From the NCBI GenBank assembly GCA_001647635.1, contig CP014761.1:2108001-2172000 (forward strand): a stretch of DNA of 64,000 bases, given 5' to 3'. This stretch comes from Leifsonia xyli. GTDB taxonomy: Bacteria > Actinomycetota > Actinomycetes > Actinomycetales > Microbacteriaceae. Of the stretch, positions 24,289 through 32,941 are shown one piece after another (position 1 is the first letter of the stretch; every line of letters begins with the position of its first letter). The position numbers were made by a program, and so were the translations under genes. Below the pieces are notes generated by a model that did not search any database, was not told where the DNA came from, and saw only the letters and a program-made list of their open reading frames with translations.

Positions 24289-25143
24289 CTAACTGAGGGT
24301 GTCGCGGAGGAGCTCGTCGAGCGAGAGCGGGCGGCGGCCGGTGACGCGCTCGACGTCGCCGGAGACGCCCGCGAGCTCGCCGTTGGCGATGGCCGTGTAG
24401 GTGGACACCCACGCGTCGACCTGCCAGTCGGGCGCGCCCCACTTCTCCCGGGACGCGTAGGCCTCCGGGATGGTCTCGTCGTGGAACGACACCGGGCGGC
24501 CGGTGTGCGCGGACAGCTGCTCGGCGACCTCCGCGAGCGTCAGCTCCTCCGGGCCCGTCAGGTCGTAGGTGACGTCGAGGTGGTCGGCGGGATGCTGCAG
24601 CGCCTCCGCGGCGACCCGCGCGACGTCCGCCCGGGCGACCATCGCGGCACGCCCGTCGCCGGCCGGTCCCCGGATGACGCCGTCGTCGCCGACCAGGAAC
24701 TGCGCGAAGTCGAGGTAGAGGTTGTCGCGCAGGAACGTGTACCGCATCCCGGACTCCCGGATGCGCTGCTCGGTGGCGTAGTGATCGCGAGCCAGGGTGA
24801 ACGTCGCGTCCGGCGCCGCGCCGAAGAACGACGTGTAGACGACGTGCCGCACTCCCGCGTCGACGGCTGCCTCCACGAAGGCGAGGTGCTCGCCCAGCCG
24901 CTCCTTGTTCTCGGCGGCGGACACCATGAACAGGGTCTCGATGCCGTCGAGGGCCGCGAGCACCGTATCCCGGTCGCTGTAAGCCGCGCGGGCGACGGAA
25001 CTGCCGGGATAGCGCGGCGCCTTCTCCGGCGAGCGCGCGAGCATCCGGAACGGCACACCGGCGTCCGCCAGGATGTCCGCCGTCATGCGGCCGACGCCCC
25101 CGGTGACGCCGGTCACGGCCAGGGTGGGTGCGGGTTCGCTCAT
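24289..25143 (-). CDS. NAD(P)-binding oxidoreductase, NmrA/QorB-like
   Basis: 284-residue atypical short-chain dehydrogenase: Rossmann motif TGVTGGVGRMTADIL (about residue 11), RSPEKAPRYPG in the cofactor-specificity loop, and VVYTSFFGAAPDATFTLARDHY in place of the usual YxxxK site. These are features of NmrA sensors and of QorB-type NAD(P)H:quinone reductases. It starts at ATG 25143 one base after the stop of the VOC gene, so the two are probably co-transcribed. Substrate uncertain. Confidence 0.85.
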   Translation of the reverse strand: MSEPAPTLAVTGVTGGVGRMTADILADAGVPFRMLARSPEKAPRYPGSSVARAAYSDRDTVLAALDGIETLFMVSAAENKERLGEHLAFVEAAVDAGVRHVVYTSFFGAAPDATFTLARDHYATEQRIRESGMRYTFLRDNLYLDFAQFLVGDDGVIRGPAGDGRAAMVARADVARVAAEALQHPADHLDVTYDLTGPEELTLAEVAEQLSAHTGRPVSFHDETIPEAYASREKWGAPDWQVDAWVSTYTAIANGELAGVSGDVERVTGRRPLSLDELLRDTLS

Positions 25144-25144
25144 C

Positions 25145-25510
25145 TCAGCCCCAGCATAGGCAGAAGGGGTGCCCGGAGGGATCCCCGTAGACCTGGAATC
25201 CCTCGCTCGCGTCGAGGTCGTCGGCCGCCCGGAGCAGGGTCGCGCCGACCGAGACGGCGTGGTCGTGCGCCTCGCGGATGTCGTCGATGTAAAGATCGAG
25301 GTGCAGTTGCTGCTGCGGGCCGTCCGGCCAGGCCGGCGGCTCGTGGGTCGGCGCCAGCTGAAAGGCGAGCCGCGGCTCGCCGTCGACGTAGACCGTCCGC
25401 CAGTCGTCCCCCTCGCCGCGCGACTCGCCGCCCATCAGCGCCGCCCAGAAGGACGACTCGCGCTCGAGGTCGGCGGTGTCGAACACAACGATCTCACGTC
25501 TGATCCGCAT
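25145..25510 (-). CDS. VOC-family (glyoxalase-like) protein
   Basis: 121 residues in the paired beta-alpha-beta-beta-beta arrangement of vicinal-oxygen-chelate proteins: IVVFDTADLERESSFWAALM, QLHLDLYIDDIREAHDHAV and YGDPSGHPFCLCWG. Candidate metal ligands are His in LHLDL and residues of the C-terminal strand. The frame continues upstream to a TTG at 25522, but ATG 25510 (MRIRREIVV) is the better start. Probably transcribed with the oxidoreductase gene that follows. Substrate unknown. Confidence 0.82.
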   Translation of the reverse strand: MRIRREIVVFDTADLERESSFWAALMGGESRGEGDDWRTVYVDGEPRLAFQLAPTHEPPAWPDGPQQQLHLDLYIDDIREAHDHAVSVGATLLRAADDLDASEGFQVYGDPSGHPFCLCWG

Positions 25511-25546
25511 GGCGGCATCCAACCGCAGGCCACCGACACGGGTGCG

Positions 25547-25951
25547 TCAGTCGATCAGGTCCAGCTCCACCAGACGGCGCAGCACCTCGGTGCCGGCGGC
25601 CGGACAGCGGTTCGCGTCCGCGCTCGTGGTCCAGTGCACCGCGCCGACCTCGGCGGACGGCACCGGTTCGTCGTCCGTCCAGCCGCGGAACACCCGCATG
25701 TGCACCATCCGGCCGTCGGGCTCGCCGTGCGCCTGCGTCCGCACCTCGAACAGCTCCTCCAGGTCGTCGGCGCGGAACGGGAGCGAGACCTCCTCGAACG
25801 CCTCGCGCGCGGCCGCTTCCGCTGCCGTCTCGCCGGGATCGACCTTGCCCCCGGGCATGTAGTAGACGTCCCGCCCGCGGGCGGTCACCATCAGCACGCG
25901 GCGGTCGCGCACCACCGCGACGGCGGAGACGATGATCGGATCGGCGGTCAC
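25547..25951 (-). CDS. Nudix hydrolase
   Basis: 134-residue enzyme that cleaves nucleoside diphosphates linked to another group. The Nudix box is clear: GKVDPGETAAEAAAREAFEE, i.e. Gx5Ex7REUxEE, holding the Mg ions (about residues 35-55). The GTG start at 25951 has GGAGG directly in front of it, closer than normal, but no other start is available in frame. The exact nucleotide substrate is not predictable. Confidence 0.87.
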   Translation of the reverse strand: MTADPIIVSAVAVVRDRRVLMVTARGRDVYYMPGGKVDPGETAAEAAAREAFEEVSLPFRADDLEELFEVRTQAHGEPDGRMVHMRVFRGWTDDEPVPSAEVGAVHWTTSADANRCPAAGTEVLRRLVELDLID

Positions 25952-25977
25952 CCTCCGAGGCTACCGGCCTGTGCAGG

Positions 25978-26427
25978 TCACGGGGTCTCGGCGACCTGCT
26001 TCAGCTTGCGCAGCCCCTTCTCGAAGTCCCCGCCGACGAGATTGTCCAGGTTGACGAACCGCGTGTAGAGCTTGCGCGGCGTCTCCATCCGCCAGACCAC
26101 CCGCGTGCCGTCGCCCTCCGGCGTCAGTACGAATCGGAGCTCGTTCGACGAGGGGAAAGGCCGGGTGAACTCCAGGTGGATGCCGACGCCGTCCGGTTCC
26201 ACCGCCGTGATCCGCATCGTGCCGGAACCGGCCTTCCGGTTGCCCGACCACGCGTAGGTCGATCCGACCGCGCCCGGCTCGCCGCCGTACTCGCGCTTCA
26301 AGTCGGGGTCGAGGTCCTCCCACGGCGACCACTGCGTCCACTCGGGCAGGCGGGCGATGTGCGGCAGCAGCTGCTCGGGGGTGGCGCTGATGCGCGTGGT
26401 GCGTTCGACGATGACGGTTCCGGCCAT
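25978..26427 (-). CDS. SRPBCC-family (polyketide cyclase-like) protein
   Basis: 149 residues of the helix-grip fold. TRISATPEQLLPHIARLPEW, TQWSPWEDLDPDLKREY and TRVVWRMETPRKLYTRFVNL are typical of the polyketide_cyc2 group, small ligand-binding proteins of mostly unknown role. Start ATG 26427. It is divergent from the exonuclease gene. Confidence 0.85.
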   Translation of the reverse strand: MAGTVIVERTTRISATPEQLLPHIARLPEWTQWSPWEDLDPDLKREYGGEPGAVGSTYAWSGNRKAGSGTMRITAVEPDGVGIHLEFTRPFPSSNELRFVLTPEGDGTRVVWRMETPRKLYTRFVNLDNLVGGDFEKGLRKLKQVAETP

Positions 26428-26503
26428 GACGCGAACACTATCGCCCGCGGGCTGTGTGCGGGGAGGTGTGCCGCGCGGCGCCCTCGCGTGGCAGGATCGT
26501 CGC

Positions 26504-27427
26504 GTGACCGGCCGAATGATGCTGCTCGACAGCGCCTCTCTCTACTTCCGTGCGTTCTACGGCGTGCCCGACACGGTGAAGGCGCCCGACGGCTCGCCGG
26601 TGAACGCGGTGCGCGGCTTCCTCGACATCATCGCCAAGCTGGTGACCGACTACCGCCCCGAGTCGCTGGTCGCCTGCTGGGACGACGACTGGCGCCCGCG
26701 CTGGCGCGTCGACCTCATCCCGAGCTACAAGGCGCACCGCGTCGCGACGCTCGTCCCTGGCGGCGTCGACGTGGAGGAGGTGCCGGAGGCGCTCGTCGCC
26801 CAGGTGCCGGTGATCCGCGAGGTGCTGGGTGCGCTGGGCATCCCCATCGTCGGGGCGCCGCTCGCCGAGGCCGACGACGTGATCGGGACGCTCGCGACCC
26901 GTGCGGCCGGACCGGTGGACGTCGTCACCGGCGACCGCGACCTGTTCCAGCTCGCCGACGACGAGCGTGACGTGCGGATCGTGTATACCGCGCGCGGCAT
27001 GAGCAACCTCGAAGTCGTGACGGACGCGGTGGTGCAGCAGAAGTACGGCGTCCGCGGCGACCAGTACGCCGATTTCGCGGCGATGCGCGGCGACACGTCC
27101 GACGGGCTCCCGGGGGTTGCGGGTATCGGCGAGAAGACGGCGGCGGCGCTCCTCGCGGACTACGGCGACCTCTCCGGGATCATCGCCGCCGCCGAGGATT
27201 CCGCGAGCGGCATGAAGCCGGCGGCCCGAGCTCGCTTCGCCGCCTCCCTCGACTACCTGGCGGTCGCACCGACGGTGGTCGAGGTCGCCCGCGACCTCCC
27301 GCTCCCCGACGTTGACGCCCGGCTCGCCCCGCTCACCGACGAGCAGCGCGAGACGTTGCGCGCGCTGTCCGAGCGGTACGGCCTCGGCGGTTCGCTCGAC
27401 CGGCTGCTGACCGCGCTGAACGGCTGA
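26504..27427 (+). CDS. 5'-3' exonuclease (PolA N-terminal domain family)
   Basis: 307-residue flap/5' nuclease. The N-terminal PIN-like domain contains LLDSASLYFRAFYGV, the acidic metal ligands in CWDDDWRPRWRVD and AEADDVIGTLA / TGDRDLFQL, and the C-terminal helix-hairpin-helix GLPGVAGIGEKTAAALLADY binds DNA. It corresponds to the separate exonuclease that occurs in addition to DNA polymerase I in actinobacteria. GTG 26504 has AGGAT about 7 bases upstream; an ATG at 26516 (MMLLD) is the alternative. Role: removal of RNA primers and flaps in repair. Confidence 0.92.
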   Translation: MTGRMMLLDSASLYFRAFYGVPDTVKAPDGSPVNAVRGFLDIIAKLVTDYRPESLVACWDDDWRPRWRVDLIPSYKAHRVATLVPGGVDVEEVPEALVAQVPVIREVLGALGIPIVGAPLAEADDVIGTLATRAAGPVDVVTGDRDLFQLADDERDVRIVYTARGMSNLEVVTDAVVQQKYGVRGDQYADFAAMRGDTSDGLPGVAGIGEKTAAALLADYGDLSGIIAAAEDSASGMKPAARARFAASLDYLAVAPTVVEVARDLPLPDVDARLAPLTDEQRETLRALSERYGLGGSLDRLLTALNG

Positions 27428-27433
27428 GTCCGC

Positions 27434-28639
27434 TCAGGTCTCGGGCGGCTCCCACCGCCACAGCTCGCGCTGAGCGAGCAGGGCGAGCTCGCGCAGCACG
27501 TCGAGGTCCGCCTCCCCGTCCGCCCGGTCGCGAGGCGCGCGGCCGAACACGCAGAGCGCGCCGATCCGCGTGCCGTCCGGCGCCTCCACCGGGTACCCGG
27601 CGTAGTAGCGCAGCCCGGCGGGACCGGTGACGAGCGCGTTCGCGGCGAACCGCTCGTCCTCCTCCGCGTTCGGCACGACCATCCCGTCCTCGGACTGGAT
27701 GGTGTGGATGCACGCCGACTGCTCGATCGGGATGCTGTCCAGCATCGCGCCCGTCGAGGCGAGCGGCCACTCGCTCCGGTCGTCCAGGACAGTGAACATC
27801 GCGATCTCGGTCCCGAGCGTGCGCTTCGCTGTGCCGACGATGCCTTCGAGTCGGGGGTCGCCGCCGCGGCGGCTGAGCTTGAGGCGCTCGATAGCCTCGA
27901 CGCGATCGGCGCCGTCCGCGGCGGGCACAGGTCGCTGCGTCTCCCGCTCCTGCAGCGCCGGCGCCAGCGCATCCACGATCTGCCGCGCCCAGAACAGGTA
28001 GTCGGCCGGCGTCCGGCGCCGCCGCGACTCTGTGTGCTCCGGCGCCGCGAGGCCGACGTAGAGAGCGCCGGTCTCGCGACACACCCGGCGGGCGACGGCG
28101 TTGAGCCGGTGGGCGTGCTGATCGGCGATCCGGCCGCCGGCATTGTCGTAGGGCCGGATGGACAGGATGGGCTGAGCGCCCAGCCACACCACCGTCCGCG
28201 GTCCGCAAGAACGCGCATGCTCGAGCAGCCGTCGGAGCTCCGCCGCCCAGCCCGAAGGCTTGGCCATGCGGAGCGCGTCGGCCACCGCACCGCTCAGCAC
28301 CACGGCGTCGTAGCGCTCGAATCCGGCGTGGTCGAGCAGCCGGCCGAGGCGCGTGACACCGGCGGAGGGATGCGGCACCACATCCACCACCGCGCCGTGA
28401 TCGGTGGCCGCGGCGAGCGCACGTGCCACCGCACCGGGCAGGGCGAGGTCGTGACTTCCGACGCCCCAGCCCATGGCGGGCCCGGAGCCGACGAGCAGGA
28501 CGCGGATGGTCCTCCGCCCGGCGGCGTAGGCCTGACGCCCGTCCACCGGCCGAACCAGGCGCGAGCGGACGACCGCGACGTGGGCGCGCCAGAGCCGCAT
28601 CGCCATCCGGTGCGACAGCGGCACACGATCGTCGACCAC
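27434..28639 (-). CDS. SGNH-hydrolase-like / GAF fusion protein
   Basis: 401 residues with an unusual two-domain layout. The N-terminal half resembles SGNH/GDSL esterases (IRVLLVGSGPAMGWGVGSHD with the Ser of block I, YDAVVLSGAVADALRM, VVWLGAQPILSIRPYDNAGG and a late PADYLFWARQIVDAL). The C-terminal half (about residues 250-395) is a GAF domain (ERLKLSRRGGDPRLEGIVGT; ACIHTIQSEDGMVVPNAEED; YYAGYPVEAPDGTRIGALCV). Catalytic Ser is replaced by the G-S-G-P context and the late Asp-His pair is not obvious, so activity is doubtful; it may be a sensor. GTG 28639 is the start. Confidence 0.75.
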   Translation of the reverse strand: MVDDRVPLSHRMAMRLWRAHVAVVRSRLVRPVDGRQAYAAGRRTIRVLLVGSGPAMGWGVGSHDLALPGAVARALAAATDHGAVVDVVPHPSAGVTRLGRLLDHAGFERYDAVVLSGAVADALRMAKPSGWAAELRRLLEHARSCGPRTVVWLGAQPILSIRPYDNAGGRIADQHAHRLNAVARRVCRETGALYVGLAAPEHTESRRRRTPADYLFWARQIVDALAPALQERETQRPVPAADGADRVEAIERLKLSRRGGDPRLEGIVGTAKRTLGTEIAMFTVLDDRSEWPLASTGAMLDSIPIEQSACIHTIQSEDGMVVPNAEEDERFAANALVTGPAGLRYYAGYPVEAPDGTRIGALCVFGRAPRDRADGEADLDVLRELALLAQRELWRWEPPET

Positions 28640-28727
28640 CTACCGACCGTAACCGGTCGGGATGCGTCCGGCGGACCGGGCGGCGGCGGCGTGTTCGCTG
28701 AGCCGACGCCCGGTCCGGGCAGGGCGG

Positions 28728-29666
28728 TTACGGGAGGGTGTGCCCCGCTGCCGTGAAGAGGCGGTACCACTCGGGACGCGTGAGGGGGATGTCCGACCCG
28801 GCCGCCGCGTCGCGCACGCGCTGCTCGTTGGTCGTCCCGAGGATCACCTGCATCCCCGCGGGGTGCCGCGTGATCCACGCCACCGCGATGGCCGTGGGCG
28901 TGACGTCGTACTTCTCGGCCAACTCGTCGATCGCGTCGTTCAGCTCGGCGTAGTCCTCGCGGTCGCCGAGGAAGACGCCGTCGAAGAAGCCCTTCTGGAA
29001 CGGCGACCAGGCCTGCAGCACGATGTCGTGCAGGCGGGCGTAGTCCAGGATGCCGTTGTCGCGGTCGATGGACTGGTCGAGCCCCGCCATGTTGGCCGCG
29101 ACGCCCTGGGCGATGATCGGGGCGTGCGTGATGCTCAGCTGCACCTGGTTGGCGACCAGCGGCTGCGAGATCGACCGCTGCAGGAGCTCGATCTGGCCCG
29201 GCGTCTGGTTCGAGACGCCGAAGGCGCGCACCTTGCCCGCGCTCTGGAGCTCGTCGAAGGCCAGGGCGACCTCGTCGGGCTCGACCAGCGTGTCCGGGCG
29301 GTGGAGCAACAGGATGTCGAGGTAGTCGGTCTTCAGCGCTGCCAGCGACTCGTCGACCGAGCGCAGGATGTGCTCGCGCGAGAAGTCGAAGTATCCATCG
29401 CGGATGCCGACCTTCGACTGGATGACGACCTGGTCCCGCTCCGAGGCGGGGATGGCGCCGGCGTCGCCGAAGCGGCGCTCGCAGCCGTCGGTCTCGCCGC
29501 CGTAGATGTCGGCGTGGTCGAACATCGTGATCCCGGAGTCGCGAGCCGTGCGGACCAGGGTACGGATCTGCTCGTCGTCGAGGGACGAGATGCGCATGAG
29601 ACCGAGGACGATGTTCGAGGCCTCGATGTCGGTGCGGGGGAAGGTGAACGTCTTCATGCCTTCCAT
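28728..29666 (-). CDS. Aldo/keto reductase
   Basis: 312-residue NADPH-dependent carbonyl reductase with a TIM-barrel fold. The catalytic set Asp-Tyr-Lys-His is visible in TMFDHADIYGG, VIQSKVGIRDG and DILLLHRPD; SNQTPGQIELLQ and GTTNEQRVRDA belong to the cofactor site. It is closest to the YdhF-type group. ATG 29666 has GAGGAG at 5 bases, better than the second ATG at 29657. Substrate unknown; stands alone between divergent and convergent neighbours. Confidence 0.92.
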   Translation of the reverse strand: MEGMKTFTFPRTDIEASNIVLGLMRISSLDDEQIRTLVRTARDSGITMFDHADIYGGETDGCERRFGDAGAIPASERDQVVIQSKVGIRDGYFDFSREHILRSVDESLAALKTDYLDILLLHRPDTLVEPDEVALAFDELQSAGKVRAFGVSNQTPGQIELLQRSISQPLVANQVQLSITHAPIIAQGVAANMAGLDQSIDRDNGILDYARLHDIVLQAWSPFQKGFFDGVFLGDREDYAELNDAIDELAEKYDVTPTAIAVAWITRHPAGMQVILGTTNEQRVRDAAAGSDIPLTRPEWYRLFTAAGHTLP

Positions 29667-29740
29667 CTAACTCCTCGTCAACCCCCTGACGGCGCGGGTT
29701 TCCGCGCCTACATTGCTTGATGGCAGTAAAGGAGCCACCG

Positions 29741-30013
29741 ATGACCATGACGCCTGATTTCCATGTCGCTGTCGACGACTTCGCCAAGGAGACGGGCCTC
29801 CGCCGCATCCCGCCGCAGACGCCGGGGTACATCGTGAACGCTCTGGGCCGCGACTTCCGCGTCACCGACGAGATGGCGCGCATCTTCCTCAACCAGGTGG
29901 AGCGCGTCGCCGCGTCCGATGCGTCGGCCCTCGTCGTGCTGCGTCACGATGCCGGCCTCGAGCTGCTGCTGGTCACCGACGACAACTCCTTCTCCATCCG
30001 CACCCTCTCGTAG
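29741..30013 (+). CDS. Hypothetical protein, 90 residues
   Basis: No recognised family. Soluble protein: MTMTPDFHVAVDDFAKETGL, then VNALGRDFRVTDEMARIFLN, VERVAASDASALVVLRHDAG and LELLLVTDDNSFSIRTLS. The start was set at ATG 29741 because AAAGGAG lies 6 bases upstream; in-frame TTG/ATG codons at 29717-29720 have no such signal. The next gene on the same strand begins 9 bases after its stop, so the two form an operon of unknown purpose. Confidence 0.6.
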   Translation: MTMTPDFHVAVDDFAKETGLRRIPPQTPGYIVNALGRDFRVTDEMARIFLNQVERVAASDASALVVLRHDAGLELLLVTDDNSFSIRTLS

Positions 30014-30022
30014 GCTCGTCCC

Positions 30023-30562
30023 GTGCAGGACGGGACCGACGACGACGCGGAAGCGATCGGCCGCATCCAAGCCTCGATCCAGGAGGCGGTGGCCGCGCTG
30101 ACCGCTGCGGGAGCCCGACAGGAGGCGCTGGCGGAGTTCATCCCGGCGCGACGCACGCTCGGCATCCGTCGGGAGCCTGCCCTGCGCCGGATCGGCAGCG
30201 TGTGGCGGCTCGGGGTGTTCCTGCTCGACGACGCCGGGACGCTGTACGCGACCGGCACGCTGGTGCGGGCCACGCCGCCGGGGCGGCCGCAGTACCAGTC
30301 GCAGTCCGCGGAGCATCGGCGCGCCCTGCGGGCGGCCGCCAAGCGCGGGCATTTCCGCGACGGCGAGACGGTCGACTTCGACGCGGTCCCGATCCCCCTG
30401 GATGCGGACGCCCTCCGCGCCTCCACCGGCCCGCTGTTCCTCCGCGACGGCCGGGCGCTGGTCCGCTGGAGTGCGGCGGCCGACGACGCGCACTCGCGCG
30501 CCTTCGACGCGTACCTCTCCGAGCGGGTGGACCTGCTGGCCCACCCGCCCGAGGGAGCGTAG
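30023..30562 (+). CDS. Hypothetical protein, 179 residues
   Basis: No family recognised with confidence. N-terminal acidic helices (DAEAIGRIQASIQEAVAALT) precede a beta-rich region (RRIGSVWRLGVFLLDDAGTL; YATGTLVRATPPGRPQYQSQ) with a basic stretch RRALRAAAKRGHFRDG. No signal or membrane segment, so presumably cytoplasmic. GTG 30023 is 10 bases after the previous gene, probably co-transcribed. Confidence 0.6.
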   Translation: MQDGTDDDAEAIGRIQASIQEAVAALTAAGARQEALAEFIPARRTLGIRREPALRRIGSVWRLGVFLLDDAGTLYATGTLVRATPPGRPQYQSQSAEHRRALRAAAKRGHFRDGETVDFDAVPIPLDADALRASTGPLFLRDGRALVRWSAAADDAHSRAFDAYLSERVDLLAHPPEGA

Positions 30563-30571
30563 AGGGGCGGC

Positions 30572-30870
30572 TCAGACGGCGGGGGACGTGGACGCGCCGC
30601 CCTCGTCGCTGCCGCTGCCCTTGCCGGTCACCTGGTCGATCTTGGCCGACGCCTTGTCGGTCACCTTGCTGACGGTCTCGCTGACCTTGCCCCCGACGTC
30701 GGATGCGGCGCGCCCGGCGAAGTCCTTCACATCGCCCTTCACGCTCTGCAGGGTGTCCGAATCCGCGAACCCGCGCCACTTGCGGCGCAGGTCCTCGTAC
30801 GCACCCCGCCCGCGCGCGACCCGATGATGAACCCGACGGCGACTCCTGCGGCAAAAGTGATGATCTTCAT
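30572..30870 (-). pseudogene. YtxH-like membrane-anchored protein with one frameshift
   Basis: Two adjacent frames make one small gene. From ATG 30870: MKIITFAAGVAVGFIIGSRA, a single membrane anchor ending in the GSRAG motif of YtxH-like proteins. In the next frame: GRGAYEDLRRKWRGF, then VKDFAGRAASDVGGKVSETV and a Lys/Ala-rich helical tail to 30572. Adding one base to the G3 run (plus-strand CCC 30809-30811) joins them as GSRAGRGAYEDL, a perfect family match, giving about 99 residues. As with three other genes here the missing base is in a G/C run, so a sequencing error is the simplest reading. Confidence 0.75.
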
Positions 30871-30920
30871 GGCGTGCACCGTACGCGCGGAGGCCCGGGC
30901 GCGACAGTGCCCGCCACCGC

Positions 30921-31481
30921 GTGGAGCACAATGTCAGCGTGGACGGGCGACGAGAGCACGGCACGGCCATCCTGGTCGAGGGCGCCAGCGATCGCGCCGC
31001 GGTGCTGGCGGCGGCCGACCTGCTCGGGCTCGACCTCGCCGCCTCGGATGTCGCGGTCGTCGCCATGGGCGGCGCGATGAGCATCCGCCGGTTCGTGGCC
31101 GAGCTGGGTCCATCGGGCGACGGCCTGCGCCTGCGCGGTCTGTGCGACGCGCGCGAGGCGGGGTACTACCAGCGGGCCGGTCTGCCGGACACCGCGATCT
31201 TCGTCTGCCGGCCCGACCTCGAGGCGGAGCTGCTGCGCGCCCTCGGCCCCGACCGCACCTTCGCGGTACTGGAGCAGGAAGGGGACCTGCGGCTGTTCCG
31301 GATGTTCCAGCAACAGCCCGCGCAGCGCCCGCGCTCGCTCGACCAACAGCTGCACCGCTTCCTGGGCACGACCTCCGGCCGCAAGGAGCACTACGGCGCC
31401 GTGCTGACCGGCGCCCTTGCCGCCGACGAGCTCCCCGCGCCGCTCCGCGGCATCCTGCGGTCGCTCCCCTTCCCCTCGTGA
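30921..31481 (+). CDS. TOPRIM-domain nucleotidyl transferase/hydrolase-like protein
   Basis: 186-residue protein built mainly of a TOPRIM fold as in OLD-family nucleases. The invariant Glu is in TAILVEGASDRAAVLAAADL; VVAMGGAMSIRRFVAELG follows; the acidic pair motif appears as LCDAREAGYYQRAG, where the usual DxD is altered. A lone TOPRIM of this type with no ATPase partner is common in actinobacteria and its role is unknown. Start GTG 30921 (an in-frame GTG at 30939 is possible). Its stop codon lies inside the 56-bp repeat that begins at 31480. Confidence 0.75.
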   Translation: MEHNVSVDGRREHGTAILVEGASDRAAVLAAADLLGLDLAASDVAVVAMGGAMSIRRFVAELGPSGDGLRLRGLCDAREAGYYQRAGLPDTAIFVCRPDLEAELLRALGPDRTFAVLEQEGDLRLFRMFQQQPAQRPRSLDQQLHRFLGTTSGRKEHYGAVLTGALAADELPAPLRGILRSLPFPS

Positions 31482-31535
31482 AGTGCAGGTACTCGCGCAC
31501 CTCAGCGGCGTGTCGACCGCAGTTACCTGCCCTTC
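31480..31535 (+). repeat. 56-bp inverted-repeat element, copy b
   Basis: Arms GAAGTGCAGGTACTCGCG and CGCAGTTACCTGCCCTTC flank the same GGCGTGTCGACCG centre as copies a and c. Two bases of the TOPRIM stop codon belong to the element, and the next gene starts 36 bases after it. Confidence 0.85.
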
Positions 31536-31570
31536 AGTGGAGGGGTGCGGGGCACGGATAGGGTGAGAGG

Positions 31571-32083
31571 ATGCCCACGACCGACCCCGCGCTGCTCGCG
31601 CGCCTCGCCGAGCTGTTCGCCGCCCGCGACCGGGCCGACATGCAGCCCACGATCGACGCCCTGCTCGCGGTGTTCGCCGAGCATCCGGACGACCCGCACG
31701 TGCTCTACGAGGTCGGCGGCGCCTACGACACGGCCGGCGAGGAGGAGACGGCGGCGGGCTACTACGAGCGCGCCCTGGAGGCCGGGCTCGACGGCGACAC
31801 CCTGCGTCGCTGCCTGCTGCAGTACGGCAGCACCCTCCGCAACCTCGATCGCTTCGACGACTCGCTCGCAGTTCTCGACCGCGCGCTGACGCTGTTCCCC
31901 GAGTCGGAGTCGGTGCGCGTCTGGCACGCGCTGTCGCTGCACGCCGCCGGCCGCAGCGACGCGGCGGTCGCCGAGCTGATGGAGGTGGCGGCCGACCGCA
32001 TCCGCACGCCCGACCTGCAGCGGTACGAGGCAGCCATCCGCGGAAACGCGGCGTACCTGCGCGAGGTGGATGCGGGGCGCTAG
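31571..32083 (+). CDS. Tetratricopeptide-repeat protein
   Basis: 170-residue all-helical protein: LLAVFAEHPDDPHVLYEVGG, AYDTAGEEETAAGYYERALE and NLDRFDDSLAVLDRALTLFP carry the W/L-G-Y-A-F-A-P spacing of TPR units, about three in number. It matches the small actinobacterial tetratricopeptide family next to which no enzyme is fixed; a protein-interaction role is likely. Its TAG stop overlaps the TAG of the convergent gene in the shared tetramer CTAG at 32080-32083. Confidence 0.85.
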   Translation: MPTTDPALLARLAELFAARDRADMQPTIDALLAVFAEHPDDPHVLYEVGGAYDTAGEEETAAGYYERALEAGLDGDTLRRCLLQYGSTLRNLDRFDDSLAVLDRALTLFPESESVRVWHALSLHAAGRSDAAVAELMEVAADRIRTPDLQRYEAAIRGNAAYLREVDAGR

Positions 32084-32895
32084 CCCCGCCGCCCCGACCC
32101 CGGCCGGGTTACGCGCACCGCGAGCGCGATGAGCAGCAGCAGCGCGGCCGCCGCGAAGGCGGTGATCGCGACCGGCGCCGATACCAGGGACCCGGTCAGC
32201 CGGGACACCCCGATCCACGCGAGGCCCCAGGCGGAGGCGACCGCGGGGGCGAAGCGTCCGCGGTCCCAGATCGCCAGCGCGCCGCCGATGACCGTGAAGA
32301 CCACGAGGAGGGCGATCGCCCATGCGTGGGGGCTCGCGCCGAAGCCGTCGAAGCCGGTCTTGAGAAGCCACGAGGTGACGTTCGCGACCGTCGCGATCAT
32401 GACCCAGCCCAGGTAGAGGCCCATCACGCCGTCGAACAGGACGGCGTCGGCAGTCGACTCCGACGGGTGGCGGCGCAGGATGACGAAGGTCACGATGAGC
32501 ACGACCAGCAGGGCGAGGATGGCCACGACCGAGAGGCCGAGCTGGCCGGCCTGGACGGACAGGATCCACGCGGCGTTGAGGAGCAGCGACGCGAGCACCC
32601 AGAAGCCGGCGCGGCGCTGGCGCTCCCGGGCGGCCTGCGACGGCAGGGCCTGCCAGATCGCGTAGGCGACGAGGCCGGCGTAGATCACCGACCAGATCGC
32701 GAAGGCCGGACCGGCGGGAGCCAGGAGGGTCGCGTCCGCGCTCAGCGCTCCGCCCGCCACCTCGGGGATGGGTGTGCCGCCGGCGGCTCCTGAGCCGACG
32801 AAAGCCCCGATGATCGCCACGACGGTCCCGGCGATGACGAGGGTCTGGCGGACGCGGTCGGCCGGCATGGGCCGCGCGGCGGCGAGCGTGCTCAT
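32080..32895 (-). CDS. TspO/MBR-related membrane protein
   Basis: 271 residues with about eight membrane segments. PAGPAFAIWSVIYAGLVAYA and NAAWILSVQAGQLGLSVVAI resemble the tryptophan-rich sensory protein group in actinobacteria, which is longer than classical five-helix TspO. Start ATG 32895 (MSTLAAARPMPADR); the frame upstream of it has no ribosome site. Function in these bacteria is not established; classical TspO binds porphyrins. Family assignment is moderate. Confidence 0.65.
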   Translation of the reverse strand: MSTLAAARPMPADRVRQTLVIAGTVVAIIGAFVGSGAAGGTPIPEVAGGALSADATLLAPAGPAFAIWSVIYAGLVAYAIWQALPSQAARERQRRAGFWVLASLLLNAAWILSVQAGQLGLSVVAILALLVVLIVTFVILRRHPSESTADAVLFDGVMGLYLGWVMIATVANVTSWLLKTGFDGFGASPHAWAIALLVVFTVIGGALAIWDRGRFAPAVASAWGLAWIGVSRLTGSLVSAPVAITAFAAAALLLLIALAVRVTRPGSGRRG

Positions 32896-32941
32896 GCCCC
32901 GTACGGTAGTCCGCAAACCGGCGACGCTGAAGGGAGGCGGG

